Assembly: GCA_023380585.1 (NCBI GenBank)
Contig: JAMCRN010000020.1
Span: 1 to 33,506, forward strand
Source: Candidatus Parvarchaeota archaeon
GTDB lineage: Archaea; Nanobdellota; Nanobdellia; Parvarchaeales; Parvarchaeaceae
Length of the DNA: 33,506 bases
Direction: 5' to 3'
Shown here: piece by piece, positions 16,701-24,627 of the stretch
Layout: each line of letters starts with the position of its first letter
Numbering within the stretch: position 1 is the stretch's first letter
Position numbers and translations under genes: made by a program
The notes under the pieces: generated by a model
What the model was told of the DNA's origin: nothing
The model's input: only the letters and a program-made list of their open reading frames with translations
Database searches by the model: none

Positions 16701-17960
16701 TTAAGTCTTTCTTGCAGAAAGTGTTATAGAATCTATTTTTTTATCAAAAATCGCCAGAGATATGAATATCGCCACAATGGCGCTTAAAAATGTATATTCA
16801 TATCCAACATATGTGGATATAAAACCCGACAAGAAAGACCCTGCGACTGCAGACACTCCCAATATCGCAGACCATATGCCTATGTAATGAGCCGGCCTCA
16901 TCTTTTTTATGTGAGAATATAAAAGTACCGACGAGCTTACGTTCCAAAGACCATACCCTATACCTGCAATCGAGTAAGCAGCTAAGTTTATATAAAATAT
17001 GTCCCCTACAAATGACAAAATAGGTAAGAAAACTATCGAATATGAGAGTATCCTTACCCACGCAGAGATCTTGTAATACGATTCTAATTTCATACGGCTT
17101 AGAAGGCCTATGAGAACTGTATATACAAGCAATTGTCCTACAGAGTTACCGACATTTATAGAGAATATGCCGCCGTATGTTACAAAGTTCTTGTTAAGAT
17201 AGGGAATATAAGAAGTATTGAAAAGATACAGACCTGCGTTAAAAAGCGCGACCGAGGAAAGTAGCGTATATACACTTCGTATTTTCTTATCCTTCAAGCT
17301 TCCTGTTATTCTTTTTATAAGACCGTGTCCGGTCAAAAGAAAAGGGGTAACGCTTATCAAGTTAAGGATGGAAAAGCTGTGCTTGACTTCTTTCCTGCTT
17401 TCTTTCTTAGTGACGTTTTTGTCGGCTTTTATCAAAATAAGAGCCAAAACTACGGAGAGCAGATTAAGACCGAGTATAAATAACATAAAAGCGAATATAA
17501 GACCGTAAGTCAGAAATATTCCAGGTATAAGTGCTATGAAAGAACCTAATATGACGAGCACACTGTACCTGCTAAAGTAACGTGGCAACCGATTTCTTCT
17601 TGTATTCATCAAAAGTATGTTCAAAGCTGGCGATGCCGCCGTTGCTATAAAAGCATAAAAGGCATAGGATACCTGTATCGATGCTACAGACTTTATCAGA
17701 TAAAGAACGAAAATTATAGGTATTACGCCTACGGTCGATACTAGTATGAACATTTTGGTTTTTTTTACCCGTTCGGTAATCTCCCCCCAGAAAATCGACG
17801 AAGGTATCTCAACTAAATTAAACAAAGTTATAGCTACACCGACATCGAATGCATTGCCGCCTAGCGACAGGATATAGAGCGGCAGTATTACAGAAAGCCC
17901 CGCCGAAACGGCAGATATAGGCAATATGCTGTACATCCAGTATCTACCAGAGTTACCCAT
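16701..17960 (-). CDS. major facilitator superfamily permease
   Basis: This is a 419-residue hydrophobic protein with about 11-12 membrane helices in two halves, separated by a basic cytoplasmic loop around residues 185-215. The loop after the second helix (SIFWGEITERVKKTK) matches the MFS signature position G-x-x-(S/T/E)-D-R-x-x-(R/K). The substrate cannot be read from sequence. The start is 3 nt beyond the UMP kinase stop, so the two are almost surely cotranscribed. That does not by itself make it a nucleoside transporter. Confidence 0.88.
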   Translation of the reverse strand: MGNSGRYWMYSILPISAVSAGLSVILPLYILSLGGNAFDVGVAITLFNLVEIPSSIFWGEITERVKKTKMFILVSTVGVIPIIFVLYLIKSVASIQVSYAFYAFIATAASPALNILLMNTRRNRLPRYFSRYSVLVILGSFIALIPGIFLTYGLIFAFMLFILGLNLLSVVLALILIKADKNVTKKESRKEVKHSFSILNLISVTPFLLTGHGLIKRITGSLKDKKIRSVYTLLSSVALFNAGLYLFNTSYIPYLNKNFVTYGGIFSINVGNSVGQLLVYTVLIGLLSRMKLESYYKISAWVRILSYSIVFLPILSFVGDIFYINLAAYSIAGIGYGLWNVSSSVLLYSHIKKMRPAHYIGIWSAILGVSAVAGSFLSGFISTYVGYEYTFLSAIVAIFISLAIFDKKIDSITLSARKT

Positions 17961-17963
17961 ACT

Positions 17964-18617
17964 TCACTTGACTAAAGTCCCGCTTATTTCTTTTCCGCTT
18001 AGAAAGGCAGATATATCTCTAACATTCGAAGTAATCACTACTTTGATTCCTTTGTTCTCGCAGATCCTCGCCGCCTCAGGGTCAAAGATGAAATTCATTC
18101 CTGGTACACGTGAGCCTCTTGTTAGCCGGTAAAGTCGCTTAAATCCGATAAAATCGAGTTTTTTTGCATCCGGATACTTTGAAGGGTCCTTATCATAGAC
18201 CCCTTTTTCTTTAGACAGGTTAAATAATACGGGCGAACCTAGCGCAACAGCAGAATAAGCGGCACACACATCTGTAGTCCAACCTTCCTTGAAACCCCCC
18301 ATAACCACGCTTTCTGAGGTTTTCAAAAGTCTTGGGTCACCTTCGTATAATTTAGCTTTCATGGCGCAGGAGATTATGAAGGCGTTAAGCAATGTAGATT
18401 TTATACCGACTTCATGTAGTTCTTTTTCGCTAAGACGGAACTTTCTAGCGAAGTGTATATGACTCCTTCCTACAGACCCGCCACCGACTATAAGAACGAA
18501 TTTTTTGTTTAGTGTGTCCGATTCGTTTTTTAATTCAAAAACTATCTCTGGCCTATGGGAAATTACAGAACCCCCTAAGGATATTACCACAAAATCTGTA
18601 TTCTTTAGGCGCCCCAT
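17964..18617 (-). CDS. pyrH: uridylate (UMP) kinase, archaeal type
   Basis: This 217-residue enzyme of the amino-acid kinase fold phosphorylates UMP to UDP in pyrimidine synthesis. The N-terminal SLGGSV (13-18) and GGGSVGR (45-51) form the phosphate-binding loops. The segment GGFKEGWTTD followed later by KGVYDKDPSKYPDAK is characteristic of archaeal UMP kinase. Length is typical. It is the first gene of a minus-strand group with the MFS permease and topA, reading from a bidirectional TATA palindrome at 18638-18653. A related amino-acid-kinase activity is less likely given the VYDKDP motif. Confidence 0.9.
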   Translation of the reverse strand: MGRLKNTDFVVISLGGSVISHRPEIVFELKNESDTLNKKFVLIVGGGSVGRSHIHFARKFRLSEKELHEVGIKSTLLNAFIISCAMKAKLYEGDPRLLKTSESVVMGGFKEGWTTDVCAAYSAVALGSPVLFNLSKEKGVYDKDPSKYPDAKKLDFIGFKRLYRLTRGSRVPGMNFIFDPEAARICENKGIKVVITSNVRDISAFLSGKEISGTLVK

Positions 18618-18637
18618 TTTAAGATTATCCCTGGTAA

Positions 18638-18653
18638 GTATTTAAATAAATAC
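18638..18653. promoter_or_regulatory. palindromic bidirectional TATA element
   Basis: GTATTTA-AA-TAAATAC is a perfect inverted repeat with a two-base centre. It lies about 28 nt upstream of the pyrH ATG on the minus strand and about 36 nt upstream of the ATG at 18682 on the plus strand. One TBP site could therefore serve both genes. Confidence 0.55.
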
Positions 18654-18681
18654 CCCAATTTAATATTATATGATGTAAAAG

Positions 18682-19704
18682 ATGGAAAATTCTGCCCAAA
18701 GTGGAGCTCCCGTGCAACAGTCTTCCATGCTCTCAGTATCAAGTAAACCACCATTGAAGAGTCACATTCTTAGGAACATAATAATAATCCTGATAATTTT
18801 ATTGATAATAGCGTACGTTTTATACCATTTTAACATATTAGGATTCCGTGTACTAGTTCACAATGTCGCTGCTAAAATAGGAATATCAAGCAGCACCACG
18901 TACTCCAGCGCGTTTTCATCCGTGACTAGCACTTCGCAGGCATCATCCGTAGTCTCCGATTATTTTAACAGCTCTCCGGGGTTTAATCTGAGCTATTATG
19001 GCTCTGTAAAACTAGATTTCTTAGCAGGAAACGCATCTTCTGGCGTATCCGCAGGATTTACACTGCCAATCTCCGCAAGTATAGCTAAATCGGATTATCT
19101 TTTCAGGGCCTCTTACTTAGCTAATCTATCCTCGCTATATGCGTTTATCAGGTCTATATTGCCTGCAACCAACACCTCAAACTCGTCTAAAAAACCGGGA
19201 TTAATAAGAGGGATGGTACTTTATAACGGGACCGGGGTCGTGGACTGTTACGGCCAGTCTGTCTTTAACTGTACATACACAAAGTCATACAATGCAAGTA
19301 GCCTATCAAATTCCACTTCTGAAGACCTGCTCGGAGCATTAGGTATAAATCAAAGTACAATCTCAGGTCTCTTCTCCCAGTATAAAGTAAACAGTAGCCT
19401 GTCGGGGGAAAATTCGCCTATACAGCTAAGGTTTTTGAAGAACGTCGTCTATTCTGGAAATACCTGTTCTCTTATGGAGATAAAAGACACGGGCAGCAAG
19501 ACCGCAAACGTTAATTTGAGCGGACAGGTGTGCTTTTCCAATTATATAGGATTGCCATTATTTCTGAATGCGCAGCTTTCCGTAGGTTCGACCATTCCTA
19601 CTCTGACCGTGGACTTTAACTTTTCATCGGTTTTGAACTTGTCCATACCGCCTTCCGCCGACATCATATCTCTTCCATCCGGTGCGAATATAAAAAGCAT
19701 TTGA
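18682..19704 (+). CDS. membrane-anchored, heavily N-glycosylated envelope protein (unknown)
   Basis: This 340-residue protein has a Ser/Gln-rich N-terminal tail, one strong membrane segment at about 31-49 and a long extracytoplasmic domain. The outer domain is rich in Ser, Asn and Thr, with more than a dozen NxS/T sequons. It has only four cysteines, in two close pairs along the chain (the VDC/FNC pair and the NTC/QVC pair), consistent with two disulfides. No catalytic domain is recognised. It ends 6 nt before the open frame of the next gene (first ATG 19711), so the two form an envelope operon. It may be a pilus accessory or S-layer-associated protein; this is inference. Confidence 0.85.
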   Translation: MENSAQSGAPVQQSSMLSVSSKPPLKSHILRNIIIILIILLIIAYVLYHFNILGFRVLVHNVAAKIGISSSTTYSSAFSSVTSTSQASSVVSDYFNSSPGFNLSYYGSVKLDFLAGNASSGVSAGFTLPISASIAKSDYLFRASYLANLSSLYAFIRSILPATNTSNSSKKPGLIRGMVLYNGTGVVDCYGQSVFNCTYTKSYNASSLSNSTSEDLLGALGINQSTISGLFSQYKVNSSLSGENSPIQLRFLKNVVYSGNTCSLMEIKDTGSKTANVNLSGQVCFSNYIGLPLFLNAQLSVGSTIPTLTVDFNFSSVLNLSIPPSADIISLPSGANIKSI

Positions 19705-19719
19705 GACAATATGTTTTCC

Positions 19720-20847
19720 ATGCGCAAATCCCAGTCAGCCTTAGAATACATGATGACCTATGGCTGGGCCATATTGATAATAGTCATCGTGGCTGCAGTC
19801 CTATACTCATTTGGGATATTCTCTCCATCATCTTCATTGCCGATAACTGTGACCGGTTTTTCAGGTTTTATAGGGACCAGGGCAGAATGCACTCCGGCAG
19901 GAGTACTTGTCCTGTCTTTGGACAATTCGATAGGCAACCTCGTCCTCATAAAATATGCAAATGCCACTTACAATGGCAAGACTTCTTCTACAAACGTTTC
20001 AGAGACGATAACCCCAGATTCCACTGGTAATATATTGATTCTAAATGGCTGTGCTAATGCTTCAAACGTCCATTTCTCCTCCAAAGTAACGATAGTCTAC
20101 ACAGAACCCGGGCAGCCGCTTCCAGGTCCATACATTAGCGTTGGTTATGTCACGGGCGTAACGTCTTCGTTTGTGCAGAATACGGTCGCTAACTTCACTG
20201 TAAACCAAAGTCAAATATACATCCCAAACTCGACAACTACTTATAACATGTGGCAGGGCGGCCCGTACACTTTTTCTGCATGGGTGAATCTAACATATGA
20301 CAGCGCTTCGTGTCAGCATTACCCCTGTGTAGCACTGATACAAGTAGAATATGGTTGTACTTCCGGGATAGAAGATTACAGGGCGAATTCCAGCGGCTTT
20401 TGGACAAATGAACTAGAGTGGAACGTTACACATACCTCATGCTCAAATGCTCAAAGTTCGCCGACTGTTTTCGTTCCTTTCAATAAATGGGAGCTTATAA
20501 CCGGCATCTTCGGATACAATATCTCTTCATCTAGTTATTATCTCACTATCTGCGTCGACGCCAGATGCGTAGAAGGCCCTTACACACTAGACCATCCCGG
20601 ATATCAAGGCACTGGTGCGACAGCAATTGGCGCATATCAATTATCTGGTAAAATAGCCAATGTTCAACTTTATGATTCTGTCCTTTCACAGGCACAGATA
20701 ACGACAATTTTTGACGAAGGATACGCTGGAATTCCTCCGACTACGAATGGATTAATAGTATGGTATCCTTTGGACGGTAACGCTAATGATTATTCTGGCA
20801 ATGGCAACAACGGTGTAATTTCCAATATACAATTCGTCCCGCCATGA
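19720..20847 (+). CDS. class III signal peptide (pilin-like) protein with LamG domain
   Basis: This is a 375-residue surface protein. The N-terminus MRKSQSALEYMMTYGW is the archaeal class III (type IV pilin-like) signal, cut before the Gln by a prepilin peptidase, followed by a hydrophobic helix that packs in the filament core. The C-terminal ~230 residues are a LamG/concanavalin-like fold ending in GLIVWYPLDGNANDYSGN, a pattern shared with the protein at 29179-31485. Eight cysteines, an even number, lie outside the membrane. Several N-glycosylation sequons are present. An in-frame ATG at 19711 is possible, but the shorter start matches the usual family form. It probably takes part in adhesion or a pilus. 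Confidence 0.88.
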   Translation: MRKSQSALEYMMTYGWAILIIVIVAAVLYSFGIFSPSSSLPITVTGFSGFIGTRAECTPAGVLVLSLDNSIGNLVLIKYANATYNGKTSSTNVSETITPDSTGNILILNGCANASNVHFSSKVTIVYTEPGQPLPGPYISVGYVTGVTSSFVQNTVANFTVNQSQIYIPNSTTTYNMWQGGPYTFSAWVNLTYDSASCQHYPCVALIQVEYGCTSGIEDYRANSSGFWTNELEWNVTHTSCSNAQSSPTVFVPFNKWELITGIFGYNISSSSYYLTICVDARCVEGPYTLDHPGYQGTGATAIGAYQLSGKIANVQLYDSVLSQAQITTIFDEGYAGIPPTTNGLIVWYPLDGNANDYSGNGNNGVISNIQFVPP

Positions 20848-20854
20848 TAAAAGA

Positions 20855-20873
20855 CATATAAAGAGTTAAATTG
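20855..20873 (+). promoter_or_regulatory. probable promoter for tRNA-iMet and metG
   Basis: An A/T-rich stretch contains CATATAAAG and TTAAATT. The second is centred about 29 nt before the tRNA start. No other promoter candidate exists between the tRNA and metG, because only 5 nt separate them. Confidence 0.4.
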
Positions 20874-20898
20874 AATGCATTTCTTAAGATATCATAAA

Positions 20899-20973
20899 AG
20901 CGGGATGGAGCAGCCAGGAGTGCTCGTCGGGCTCATAACCCGAAGGTCGATGGTTCAAATCCATCTCCCGCTA
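20899..20973 (+). tRNA. initiator tRNA-Met (CAT)
   Basis: The acceptor AGCGGGA (20899-20905) pairs with TCCCGCT (20966-20972), with discriminator A at 20973. The anticodon stem TCGGG/CCCGA encloses CTCATAA, anticodon CAT at 20934-20936. The run of three G-C pairs at the base of the anticodon loop and the A1-U72 end are initiator features, and the whole body resembles archaeal initiator tRNAs. CCA is not encoded. The MetRS start codon follows after only 5 nt. Confidence 0.96.
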
Positions 20974-20978
20974 TCATC

Positions 20979-22481
20979 ATGGAAAAATTTTACATAACCA
21001 CGCCGATCTTTTACGTAAATGATAAGCCACACCTCGGGACTGCGTTCACTGTGATAATAGCTGATGTACTGGCGAGATGGCACAGGCTTAAAAAAGAGAA
21101 GGTTTTCTTCCTTACTGGCACTGATGAGCATGGAGAAAAGATAGAAAAAGCCGCCAAGTCGGCTGGGAAGTCAACAAAAGAATTCGTCGACTCCGTTGTT
21201 TTGCAGTTCAAGAAAGCGTGGGAAAAGCTTGACATCTCATATGATAAATTCATAAGGACCACTGATCCAAAGCATGAGGAAGCAGTCATAAGGTTTGTAA
21301 AGCTTCTATGGAATAATGGAGACATATACAAGGGCGAATACATCGGATGGTACTGCGTGCCTGACGAGACATTTATAGCGGATTCGGAAGTCAAAGACGA
21401 GAAATGTCCGAATTGCGGAAGACCCGTAGAGAGGATAAAGGAGGAGGCATATTTCTTCAGGCTTAGCAGATACAAAGACAGGCTGCTTGGATTCTACGAG
21501 AAAAACCCGGACTTTGTGATACCGGATTTTAGAGGCAAAGAGGTAATAAACCGCGTCAAAGCGGGTTTGAACGACCTCGATATAACCAGGATATCGACAA
21601 CTTGGGGGATAGGATTCCCTTTCGATAAAAAACATACGATATACGTATGGCTCGACGCTTTGACCAATTACATAAGCGCTTTAGACTGGCCGGGCGGAGA
21701 AAAATTCGATGAATTCTGGCCTGCTGATCTGCACATAGTAGGAAAGGATATAAATTGGTTCCATTCTGTTGTGTGGCCTGCGTTTCTCATGTCTGCCGGT
21801 GTAAGCATCCCAAAGTCCATACTTGTTCATGGTTGGTGGACAGTAAGCGGTGCCAAGATGAGCAAATCTTTGAAGAACATCGTCGATCCATCGGAGTTGA
21901 CTAAAACATATTCTGCCGATGGCATAAGATACTTCTTACTAAAGGAAAAATCTATCTGGGAAGACGGAGATTTTTCAGAAAGCGCCCTGGCTTCGGCTAT
22001 AAATGGTGAACTTGTTTCTGGACTGGGAAATCTAGTCGCCAGGGTAACTACTATAGCGGAAAAGTTCAAAGGGGATATAAAGGGAAATGACGAAATCGAT
22101 GAATACATGTATAAAGTCTGTGGATTTGATTTAAGCTCCTTAATAAAGAAGGTAGACGACTGCCTGTGCAAGACGTACAGGACAGATATCGCACTTAAAG
22201 ACATAATGTCAGCCGTCGGCTGTCTTAACAAGTATATAACTGACAAGGAGCCATGGAAATTGGCCTCTGCGGAACTCGGTAACGTGCTGTATAATGTACT
22301 TGAGCCATTAAGGATAATATCTATAATTCTAAGGTCTTTTCTTCCCGAAACTGCTGATAGCATATTCTCCCAGATCGGCGTAGAGCCACAAGACCTTGAA
22401 AAGGCGAAGATGGAGCAGCATTTCACAGGGAAAGTAAAAAGGGGGAAAAACCTGTTCAGACTAGTTGAGATCTCAGTCTAA
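20979..22481 (+). CDS. metG: methionyl-tRNA synthetase, bacterial (Thermus/Bacillus) type
   Basis: This 500-residue class I synthetase charges initiator and elongator tRNA-Met. The opening FYITTPIFYVNDKPHLGTAF and the GTDEHGEKIE segment belong to the Bacillus/Thermus form, not the LPYANG form usual in archaea and E. coli. The first signature reads HLGT (18-21) in place of HIGH. The second is KMSKS (293-297), preceded by VHGWW. The connective domain has only three of the possible zinc ligands (C126, C143, C146). The C-terminal EMAP-like tRNA-binding domain is absent. The start is 5 nt after tRNA-iMet. The stop overlaps the next minus-strand gene by 9 nt. Lateral acquisition from bacteria is likely. 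Confidence 0.95.
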   Translation: MEKFYITTPIFYVNDKPHLGTAFTVIIADVLARWHRLKKEKVFFLTGTDEHGEKIEKAAKSAGKSTKEFVDSVVLQFKKAWEKLDISYDKFIRTTDPKHEEAVIRFVKLLWNNGDIYKGEYIGWYCVPDETFIADSEVKDEKCPNCGRPVERIKEEAYFFRLSRYKDRLLGFYEKNPDFVIPDFRGKEVINRVKAGLNDLDITRISTTWGIGFPFDKKHTIYVWLDALTNYISALDWPGGEKFDEFWPADLHIVGKDINWFHSVVWPAFLMSAGVSIPKSILVHGWWTVSGAKMSKSLKNIVDPSELTKTYSADGIRYFLLKEKSIWEDGDFSESALASAINGELVSGLGNLVARVTTIAEKFKGDIKGNDEIDEYMYKVCGFDLSSLIKKVDDCLCKTYRTDIALKDIMSAVGCLNKYITDKEPWKLASAELGNVLYNVLEPLRIISIILRSFLPETADSIFSQIGVEPQDLEKAKMEQHFTGKVKRGKNLFRLVEISV

Positions 22482-24461
22482 ATAAAAATCTTCTGCAAGG
22501 ATAGATTCATTTCCCAAGTCCAATCTCATTATCCTAAGAGTCCTTATGCTTTTGCTGTTTTCATACAATTTTGATAGCTTTATCATCGTTTCCAGTAACC
22601 CGTTTAAAATCTTAGACCTCGCAGATTCTACCAGGTACAAACCTGCCCATGAATTTTTGAATTCTGACAGGTCAGAATCCGATAATGGAAGCAAAAACTT
22701 GCTTTCCTCCGTATTTGTCGCAGGGCCATTAAGTTTTAATGAAAGCAGGCCGACTCCCGTATTTTCCACCATGGATATATTTAAATCCACTGATACCAAG
22801 TTCTCGTTTGTCTCCACTAATTCATATGAAGACTGTGCCGGTTTCTTATTCTTAGTTTCTCGCTCGAGCAGAGAGACTACATCTTTTAGTTCTTCTCGGT
22901 TATCTACTATGATTTCTTGCTTTTCGAGGTCGGTTTTTTTATCTCTATACAGTGTATAAACCTTTATTGGGAATCCTATATTTTCTGTCGCTTTACCTAA
23001 CTCTCTAATGTTTTCAGTTTTAAAACTTTTAGCCAGTCTTATTCCTACTTTGGCCATTGTGCGTCTTATCACTTCTTCCCCCATCTTTTTATCAAGTTTT
23101 ATCGACGGGTTTATCTTTATTTTATTGTACATCGAGAAGCTCGGCTTGGAGAAACAGCTGTGAATGTAAAGAGATTTTGCCAATGAAACAGCATTTCCAG
23201 GTCTGTCAAAGAAGTGCATGTTTTTTTCGGCCATCAGTCGCCGTCCTTTTTCTACCCTTAATCCACCTATGAAAACAGGCAGCAAAGTGATATCTTTCAT
23301 AGAATCCCTGGCTTCTACCAATTGCTTTGCCGTTTCTATCGGCATAGAAACTATATGCGGAGAAAAGACGAAGATTATCGGCCTGTTCAGTCTATACAGG
23401 ATGGATATTGCCTGCTTGTAGACTTCTGGAGGCGTCTCTGTTTCAAGGACTATCGGGTTATCCCCTTGGGAGTCCTTTGCTACGGTCTTATATAAGTCCG
23501 ATGCGACCGCATTTGTTAATTTTGCCAGCTTTAACCCGGAAGCTTCTATCGCGTTTTTTGTGATGTTTCCCATCGAGCTAGAATTCGTCAAAACTACCAC
23601 TTCATTGCTTTTCTGCTTCAAGCTCGGCGCATCCCTTATAAGCTCCGTGAACTCCACAAGGCTGTTCGCCGATATCCCTCCTATTCTTTTCAGTATTAGT
23701 TCATCCAGGTTCGATTTAGCCCTGTTCCTACTACATACCCCATAGTCTCCGCGTAGGAAGATCAAAGGTGTCTTCTCAGATATCTCTGCAAGCTCTTTAA
23801 TGTATTTGGCATAGCCCTCTATCTTTTCAGAATATATCGCTATAGCTTTGGTTTTTTCGTCCAGCGATAGGAACTGTAGCATCTTTATGGAATCTATATC
23901 GATTTCGTCGCCTATGCTTATTATCTTGCTGAACCCGATCCTCTTCATAGTCGCCATGTCCAATACAGCACTCAGGACAGGCCCGCTTTGTGATACGAAT
24001 GCGGTGTTTCCAGGGAAAGGCTTGTAATCTGGTTCTATGAACGTGCAATTATAATACGGGTCTGTATTTATTACACCTAATGAGTTTGGACCTATAACTC
24101 TTAGCCTGGCCTTTTTAAGGAAACCACTCAGTTCTTTCTTTAACTTCCCATTATCATTCGCGAATTCTGAGCTTATTATTATCGCTATTTTTATCCTTTT
24201 CTTTTCGCATTCCTTCAATATTTTAACCACAGTTTCCGCGTGCGTGGCTATTACGGCGATGTCAACATTTTCTTTTATCCCTGTTACGCTTTTATATGAC
24301 TTTAGTCCTTGTACCTGGTCTGTGTTTTGGTTTACAGGGAAGACGGCGCCGTGATAGCTTATTCTAAGGTTCTTCAATATGACACTGCCTGCCTTGGAAG
24401 GGTTCCTAGATGCCCCTATAACTGCTATCCCATCAGGATTTGTCAATTTTTCTATATCCAT
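22473..24461 (-). CDS. ADP-forming acyl-CoA synthetase homologue lacking the catalytic histidine
   Basis: This 662-residue protein has the alpha-beta layout of ADP-forming acetyl/acyl-CoA synthetase. A CoA-binding Rossmann domain (IAVIGASRNPSKAG near the start), two succinyl-CoA-ligase-like domains (IGPNSLGV, SQSGP, IGDEIDID) and a C-terminal ATP-grasp-like region can be traced. Family enzymes transfer phosphate through a histidine in a SHTG motif. Here the equivalent stretch (about residues 235-260) reads LRGDYGVCSRNRAKSNLDEL and has no histidine. The ATP-grasp region also lacks the usual HK(S/T)D segment. It is therefore probably not a normal synthetase. An open frame reaches a TTG at 24479, but the ATG at 24461 fits the family start and has a TATA-like TTTAATTTAA at 24479-24488. 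Confidence 0.85.
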   Translation of the reverse strand: MDIEKLTNPDGIAVIGASRNPSKAGSVILKNLRISYHGAVFPVNQNTDQVQGLKSYKSVTGIKENVDIAVIATHAETVVKILKECEKKRIKIAIIISSEFANDNGKLKKELSGFLKKARLRVIGPNSLGVINTDPYYNCTFIEPDYKPFPGNTAFVSQSGPVLSAVLDMATMKRIGFSKIISIGDEIDIDSIKMLQFLSLDEKTKAIAIYSEKIEGYAKYIKELAEISEKTPLIFLRGDYGVCSRNRAKSNLDELILKRIGGISANSLVEFTELIRDAPSLKQKSNEVVVLTNSSSMGNITKNAIEASGLKLAKLTNAVASDLYKTVAKDSQGDNPIVLETETPPEVYKQAISILYRLNRPIIFVFSPHIVSMPIETAKQLVEARDSMKDITLLPVFIGGLRVEKGRRLMAEKNMHFFDRPGNAVSLAKSLYIHSCFSKPSFSMYNKIKINPSIKLDKKMGEEVIRRTMAKVGIRLAKSFKTENIRELGKATENIGFPIKVYTLYRDKKTDLEKQEIIVDNREELKDVVSLLERETKNKKPAQSSYELVETNENLVSVDLNISMVENTGVGLLSLKLNGPATNTEESKFLLPLSDSDLSEFKNSWAGLYLVESARSKILNGLLETMIKLSKLYENSKSIRTLRIMRLDLGNESILAEDFYLD

Positions 24462-24479
24462 TATAATATGTGATTGCAA

Positions 24480-24627
24480 TTAAATTAAAGCTTTTCTAAT
24501 ACCATTTAAAAGTAGTGATTATAATAGAATACTATGGGTAATACTTACGCTCCACAACCTTAAACAAACCAGTCTGTTGAAGCAAAAAACTTTATGCAGA
24601 AGCTTTTGATAGTATATAGTAATACTA
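24480..24627. other. intergenic region between primase and the acyl-CoA synthetase homologue
   Basis: No gene is seen in these 148 bases. They hold the likely promoter of the minus-strand gene ending at 22473 and, just beyond the primase stop, a short inverted repeat ATAGTA-A-TACTAT (24616-24628). No tRNA fold or credible ORF was found. Confidence 0.5.

Noticed and set aside
24534-24563. Short ORF starting ATGGGTAATACTTACGC in the 24.5 kb gap
   Set aside because: It stops after nine codons and has no ribosome-binding site or other support.
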